Made by a program: the position numbers and the translations under genes. A model generated the notes under the pieces. It was not told the DNA's origin. It saw nothing but the letters and a program-made list of their open reading frames with translations, and did no database searches. Positions 5,867-7,891 of a DNA stretch of 7,891 nucleotides are shown piece after piece. Numbering within the stretch: the stretch's first letter is position 1; each line of letters begins with the position of its first letter. The stretch comes from Dysgonamonadaceae bacterium (GTDB taxonomy: Bacteria > Bacteroidota > Bacteroidia > Bacteroidales > Azobacteroidaceae), in the NCBI GenBank assembly GCA_031255425.1, contig JAIRSN010000233.1, positions 1-7,891 of the forward strand, given 5' to 3'.

Positions 5867-6631
5867 TTAAATAGGATAGCGAAGGAGCGCTTTTTCCAAA
5901 TCTCCGGGCGTGTCAATGCCGATGGTATCTTCCGTTGTGACAGCGGTTTTCAGCACGTAGCCGTTTTCGATCCAGCGGAGTTGTTCCAGCGACTCGGCGG
6001 TTTCCAGCGGGGTAGGGGGCAGGGCGGTGATGGCTTTCAACACCTCGGAACGGTAGCCGTAAAGCCCGATGTGTTTGTAGTAGGTGTGGTTTTTCAGCCA
6101 TTCCGTGTGGTGCAACCCCCGGCAATACGGAACAACCGAACGGCTGAAGTAGATGGCTTGCTGCCTGCTGTTGACAATCACTTTGGGGGTATTGGGGTCG
6201 AAAAGGCTTTCGAAATCATCGCTTCCGGTGTAAGGCTTGATCAATGTGGCAATCTGCGTTTCATTTTCCTTGAAACAATCCTGGAGTAACCGGATCTGCG
6301 ACGGTTTTATAAACGGCTCGTCGCCCTGGATGTTGAGGACGACATCGTAAAACCGCCCGGATTTGCCGTATGCCTCGAAACAGCGGTCGGTTCCGCTCCG
6401 GTGGTCCGGAGATGTCAGGACGGCGGCGCCGCCGAACGCTTCAACGGCGGAAACGATGCGTTCGTCGTCTGTCGCCACGATCAGGTCGTCCAGTAAATGC
6501 GCTACCTGTTCGTACACTCGCTGAATCATCGGTTTCCCCCGCATATCCGCTAAAGGTTTGCCGGGAAAGCGGGTCGACGCATAGCGCGCCGGAATGATGC
6601 CTAAGAATTTCAGATGTCTTTTGTCTTTCAC
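5867..6631 (-). CDS. kdsB: 3-deoxy-manno-octulosonate cytidylyltransferase (CMP-KDO synthetase)
   Basis: KdsB couples KDO with CTP to form CMP-KDO and pyrophosphate, the activated donor for the LPS inner core; it is cytoplasmic. The 254-residue product carries the nucleotide-binding IPARYASTRFPGKPL (13-27), HRSGTDR (77-83), the metal-site strand NIQGDEPF (100-107), YFSRSVVPY (161-169), YKHIGLYGYR (185-194), ESLEQLRWIENGY (213-225) and GIDTPGDLE (238-246), all at normal spacing. The start codon is GTG at 6631-6629. Family members commonly begin at the equivalent of residue 7 (MKFLGIIPARY), where this gene has CTG, so the product probably has a six-residue N-terminal extension. The gene is convergent with the GNAT gene (22-bp gap) and divergent from the phosphopantetheinyl transferase gene. 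Confidence 0.95.
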   Translation of the reverse strand: MKDKRHLKFLGIIPARYASTRFPGKPLADMRGKPMIQRVYEQVAHLLDDLIVATDDERIVSAVEAFGGAAVLTSPDHRSGTDRCFEAYGKSGRFYDVVLNIQGDEPFIKPSQIRLLQDCFKENETQIATLIKPYTGSDDFESLFDPNTPKVIVNSRQQAIYFSRSVVPYCRGLHHTEWLKNHTYYKHIGLYGYRSEVLKAITALPPTPLETAESLEQLRWIENGYVLKTAVTTEDTIGIDTPGDLEKALLRYPI

Positions 6632-6656
6632 TGTTTTACCTGTTTTAATGGGACGG

Positions 6657-6664
6657 CAAAATTA
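6657..6664 (-). promoter_or_regulatory. kdsB -7 promoter element
   Basis: On the minus strand 6664-6657 reads TAATTTTG, an exact TAnnTTTG match. Transcription would start near 6650, giving a leader of roughly 20 nt before the GTG. No good TTTG is seen at the -33 position. The element lies 12 bp from the oppositely directed element at 6677-6684. Confidence 0.55.
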
Positions 6665-6676
6665 AGAAAAAAGAAT

Positions 6677-6684
6677 TACTTTTG
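6677..6684 (+). promoter_or_regulatory. Phosphopantetheinyl transferase -7 promoter element
   Basis: TACTTTTG exactly matches TAnnTTTG. Its last G ends 9 bp before the ATG at 6694, so transcription would start only a few bases before the start codon and the mRNA would be leaderless or nearly so. An in-frame TTG at 6682-6684 is part of this element and is therefore not the likely start. The -33 position has no clear TTTG. Confidence 0.55.
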
Positions 6685-6693
6685 TACGGAATC

Positions 6694-7320
6694 ATGGTGA
6701 AAATACAACAAAATAAGGTCCTGAGCCGGATCGGAATCGCTCCGATCGCGAACACTTCCGCCGAACTGCTGGCGCTTCTGGAGCAGCCGGAACGGTATGC
6801 CCCGGCGCTCGAAAAGATGTCGGAATCCCGGAGATGCGAATGGCTTTCGGCGCGGGTGTTGCTGAAACAGTTGCTGGGCGAGGAGAAGGAAATCGCCTAC
6901 ACCGGCTTCGGGAAGCCGTATCCCGCCGACCGTTCCTGCCGCATCAGCATCAGCCACACGAAGGGTTTTGTCGCCGTCATCTGGGACAAAGACCGGGAGG
7001 TAGCGATTGATATTGAGCGGATTTCGCCCCGCGTGGAAAACATCCGTTCCCGCTTTATGAGCCGGGAAGAAGAACGAAACCTCTCGACGGAAAATCCCCT
7101 GATCCACCTGCTGTTGCACTGGTCGGCGAAAGAATCGCTTTTTAAACTGTTAGACGAAAATGACATTGACTTTCAATCCCAACTACATATTGAGCCGTTT
7201 GAGCCGGTCCTGAACCAATGGGCGGACTTTCCTGCCCGCGAAACCCGCACGGAGAAGCGGCAGGCATACCGGATTTCCTACCTTGTTACGCAGGCGTATG
7301 TGCTGACTGCCATCGGGTAA
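6694..7320 (+). CDS. 4'-phosphopantetheinyl transferase superfamily protein (Sfp-like)
   Basis: Enzymes of this family move the phosphopantetheine arm of coenzyme A onto a serine of acyl or peptidyl carrier proteins. The 208-residue product shows the family signatures: GKPYPA (73-78), the ISISHT strand (84-89), AIDIER (104-109) with the metal ligands D106 and E108, FMSREEE (121-127) and WSAKESLFKL (143-152) with K146 and E147. Its length and pseudo-dimeric layout fit the Sfp type rather than the ~120-residue AcpS type. The carrier-protein target is unknown; no carrier protein, fatty-acid synthase or NRPS gene lies nearby. I chose ATG 6694 over the in-frame TTG at 6682, which overlaps the promoter. 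The gene is divergent from kdsB and convergent with the small unknown gene (12-bp gap). Confidence 0.9.
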   Translation: MVKIQQNKVLSRIGIAPIANTSAELLALLEQPERYAPALEKMSESRRCEWLSARVLLKQLLGEEKEIAYTGFGKPYPADRSCRISISHTKGFVAVIWDKDREVAIDIERISPRVENIRSRFMSREEERNLSTENPLIHLLLHWSAKESLFKLLDENDIDFQSQLHIEPFEPVLNQWADFPARETRTEKRQAYRISYLVTQAYVLTAIG

Positions 7321-7321
7321 C

Positions 7322-7334
7322 GACGCGGCGCGTC
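7322..7334. terminator. Short hairpin between convergent genes
   Basis: GACGC-GGC-GCGTC forms a 5-bp stem spanning the 12-bp gap between the phosphopantetheinyl transferase gene and the convergent small gene. There is no T-run on either side, so at most it is a weak bidirectional stop signal. Confidence 0.25.
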
Positions 7335-7686
7335 AAAGGGTGAGTCCGTACTTCCGGACAAAATAGGCGAGATAACTGTAATCTATTTCGGCGGAAAAAA
7401 TATACGTAGCGTTATTTTCCCGGAGTTCGAAGTTCACTTCCAGGTGCTTATCGTTTTGCCAGCGTTCTTTATCGCTTTCCAGCACATGGTTGCGGACAAT
7501 TAAAAAATGGGTGGTTATCTGATCCGGGTGACTCAAAATCCACTCCAGCGGCCGGTCGGAACTGATGCGCCGCCACGAATGGTCCGGCATCCGGTCCAGA
7601 TGGAAGCGAACGGAATGTGAAATGCAATCCCTGTAAAATTCGCCGGTGTGGGGAGTCGTATAATAGATGTCGTTGTAATTATTCAT
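7333..7686 (-). CDS. Small protein of unknown function
   Basis: I do not recognise this 117-residue product. It begins MNNYNDIYYT and ends YFVRKYGLTL. It has no signal peptide, membrane segment or cysteine cluster (one cysteine, C21) and is rich in aromatic, histidine and charged residues, so it is probably a soluble cytoplasmic protein. Patterns such as HSVRFHLDRMPDHSWRRIS (24-42), DQITTHFLIVRNHVLESDKERW (55-76) and LEVNFELRENNATYIFSAEIDYS (82-104) suggest alternating helices and strands. An exact promoter motif lies 26 bp upstream of ATG 7686, so I prefer this start over the in-frame ATG at 7746, which would give 137 residues and place the promoter inside the gene. It looks like a genuine gene because it has its own promoter and conventional codon use. 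Confidence 0.7.
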   Translation of the reverse strand: MNNYNDIYYTTPHTGEFYRDCISHSVRFHLDRMPDHSWRRISSDRPLEWILSHPDQITTHFLIVRNHVLESDKERWQNDKHLEVNFELRENNATYIFSAEIDYSYLAYFVRKYGLTL

Positions 7687-7712
7687 TTGAACGGGGATTT
7701 TTTTACAGGGAC

Positions 7713-7720
7713 CAAAGATA
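7713..7720 (-). promoter_or_regulatory. -7 promoter element of the small unknown gene
   Basis: On the minus strand 7720-7713 reads TATCTTTG, identical to the element before the kdsD-like gene. Transcription would start near 7706, about 20 nt before the ATG at 7686. The -33 position is not recognisable and falls next to copy C of the dispersed motif. Confidence 0.6.
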
Positions 7721-7740
7721 AAGGAAATATTTCGGATTAG

Positions 7741-7770
7741 CCTCATTAAAATATAAAAGGCGGTGGCGTG
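7741..7770 (+). repeat. Dispersed motif copy C
   Basis: CCTCATTAAAATATAAAAG, then GCGGTGGCGTG. It is the same as copy A over the first 18-19 bases apart from one missing T, and shares TATAAAAG with copy B. It fills the space between the stop of the truncated gene and the promoter of the small unknown gene, so it might end transcription of one or influence the other. Confidence 0.5.
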
Positions 7771-7891
7771 TTACTCCTGTTTTTCCGCGATAGTAAAAGT
7801 CATCAGCGTCTTCCCCTTGTACGCACCCTTTCCATGTACGAAAACCGTCGCCATACCGGTGCGGTCGTTATTGCGGTAAGAAAGTTCGTAG
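7771..7891 (-). CDS. C-terminal end of a possible Ig-like repeat surface protein (partial)
   Basis: The minus strand is open from the window edge to a TAA at 7773-7771. The 39 visible residues run YELSYRNNDRTGMATVFVHG and then KGAYKGKTLMTFTIAEKQE. The pattern Y-x-x-SYxNN...G-x-ATV-x-V-x-GKGxYKG...TFTI matches the end of Ig-like or MBG-type beta-sandwich repeats found in secreted and cell-surface proteins (the familiar form is YxVSYSNN..AGTATVTVTGxGNYTG..TFTI). The protein therefore probably ends in such a repeat and may be exported, but the N-terminus that would show a signal peptide lies outside the window. No anchor or sorting signal follows the repeat. Confidence 0.6.
   Translation of the reverse strand, partial: YELSYRNNDRTGMATVFVHGKGAYKGKTLMTFTIAEKQE

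Noticed and set aside
7687..7746. Upstream in-frame ATG for the small unknown gene (20 extra residues)
   Set aside because: A consensus -7 element (7720-7713, minus) lies inside it, and the ATG itself is part of dispersed motif copy C.

Overview
The window looks like chromosomal DNA from a Bacteroidota bacterium, most likely a Bacteroidales member of moderate GC. Four start sites are preceded by the phylum's -7 promoter motif TAnnTTTG (853-860 +, 6664-6657 -, 6677-6684 +, 7720-7713 -). The short RecQ with a C-terminal cysteine cluster and the CBS-less KdsD-like isomerase are forms I associate with Bacteroidales. The genus cannot be fixed from this sequence alone.

Layout. Positions 1-852 hold no convincing gene but much repeat structure. 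A decayed or ambiguous open stretch lies at 1-205. A phased array of six short palindromes follows at 235-478 and includes four clear 42-bp tandem units. Next come a 98-bp MITE-like element with perfect 18-bp inverted ends (513-610) and a GC-rich hairpin and triplet-repeat tract (634-766). From 853 onward the window is dense with genes: kdsD-like arabinose-5-phosphate isomerase (882-1508), then a tight co-directional cluster of recJ (1706-3436), recQ (3447-5342) and a GNAT acetyltransferase (5323-5844, overlapping recQ). Convergent to these is kdsB (6631-5867, minus). It diverges from a 4'-phosphopantetheinyl transferase gene (6694-7320) across 62 bp that carry two back-to-back promoters. A small gene of unknown function (7686-7333, minus) and the C-terminal end of what may be an Ig-like repeat protein (7891-7771, minus, truncated by the window edge) close the window.

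How the genes fit together. KdsD and KdsB are the first and last dedicated steps in making CMP-KDO, the activated sugar of the LPS inner core, so the window suggests a Gram-negative outer envelope. The phosphopantetheinyl transferase would activate acyl or peptidyl carrier proteins, which loosely connects with lipid supply. RecJ (5'-3' single-strand exonuclease) and RecQ (3'-5' helicase) act together in RecF-pathway end resection, and their 10-bp spacing supports co-transcription. The GNAT enzyme is probably translationally coupled to recQ.

No new multi-gene system is evident. The least explained signal is the non-coding repeat region: palindromes about 42 bp apart (about four helical turns) whose arms differ between two versions while base pairing is preserved, plus a separate dispersed motif (CCTC..., TATAAAAG, GC-rich tract) that occurs three times in one orientation, once next to the palindrome array.
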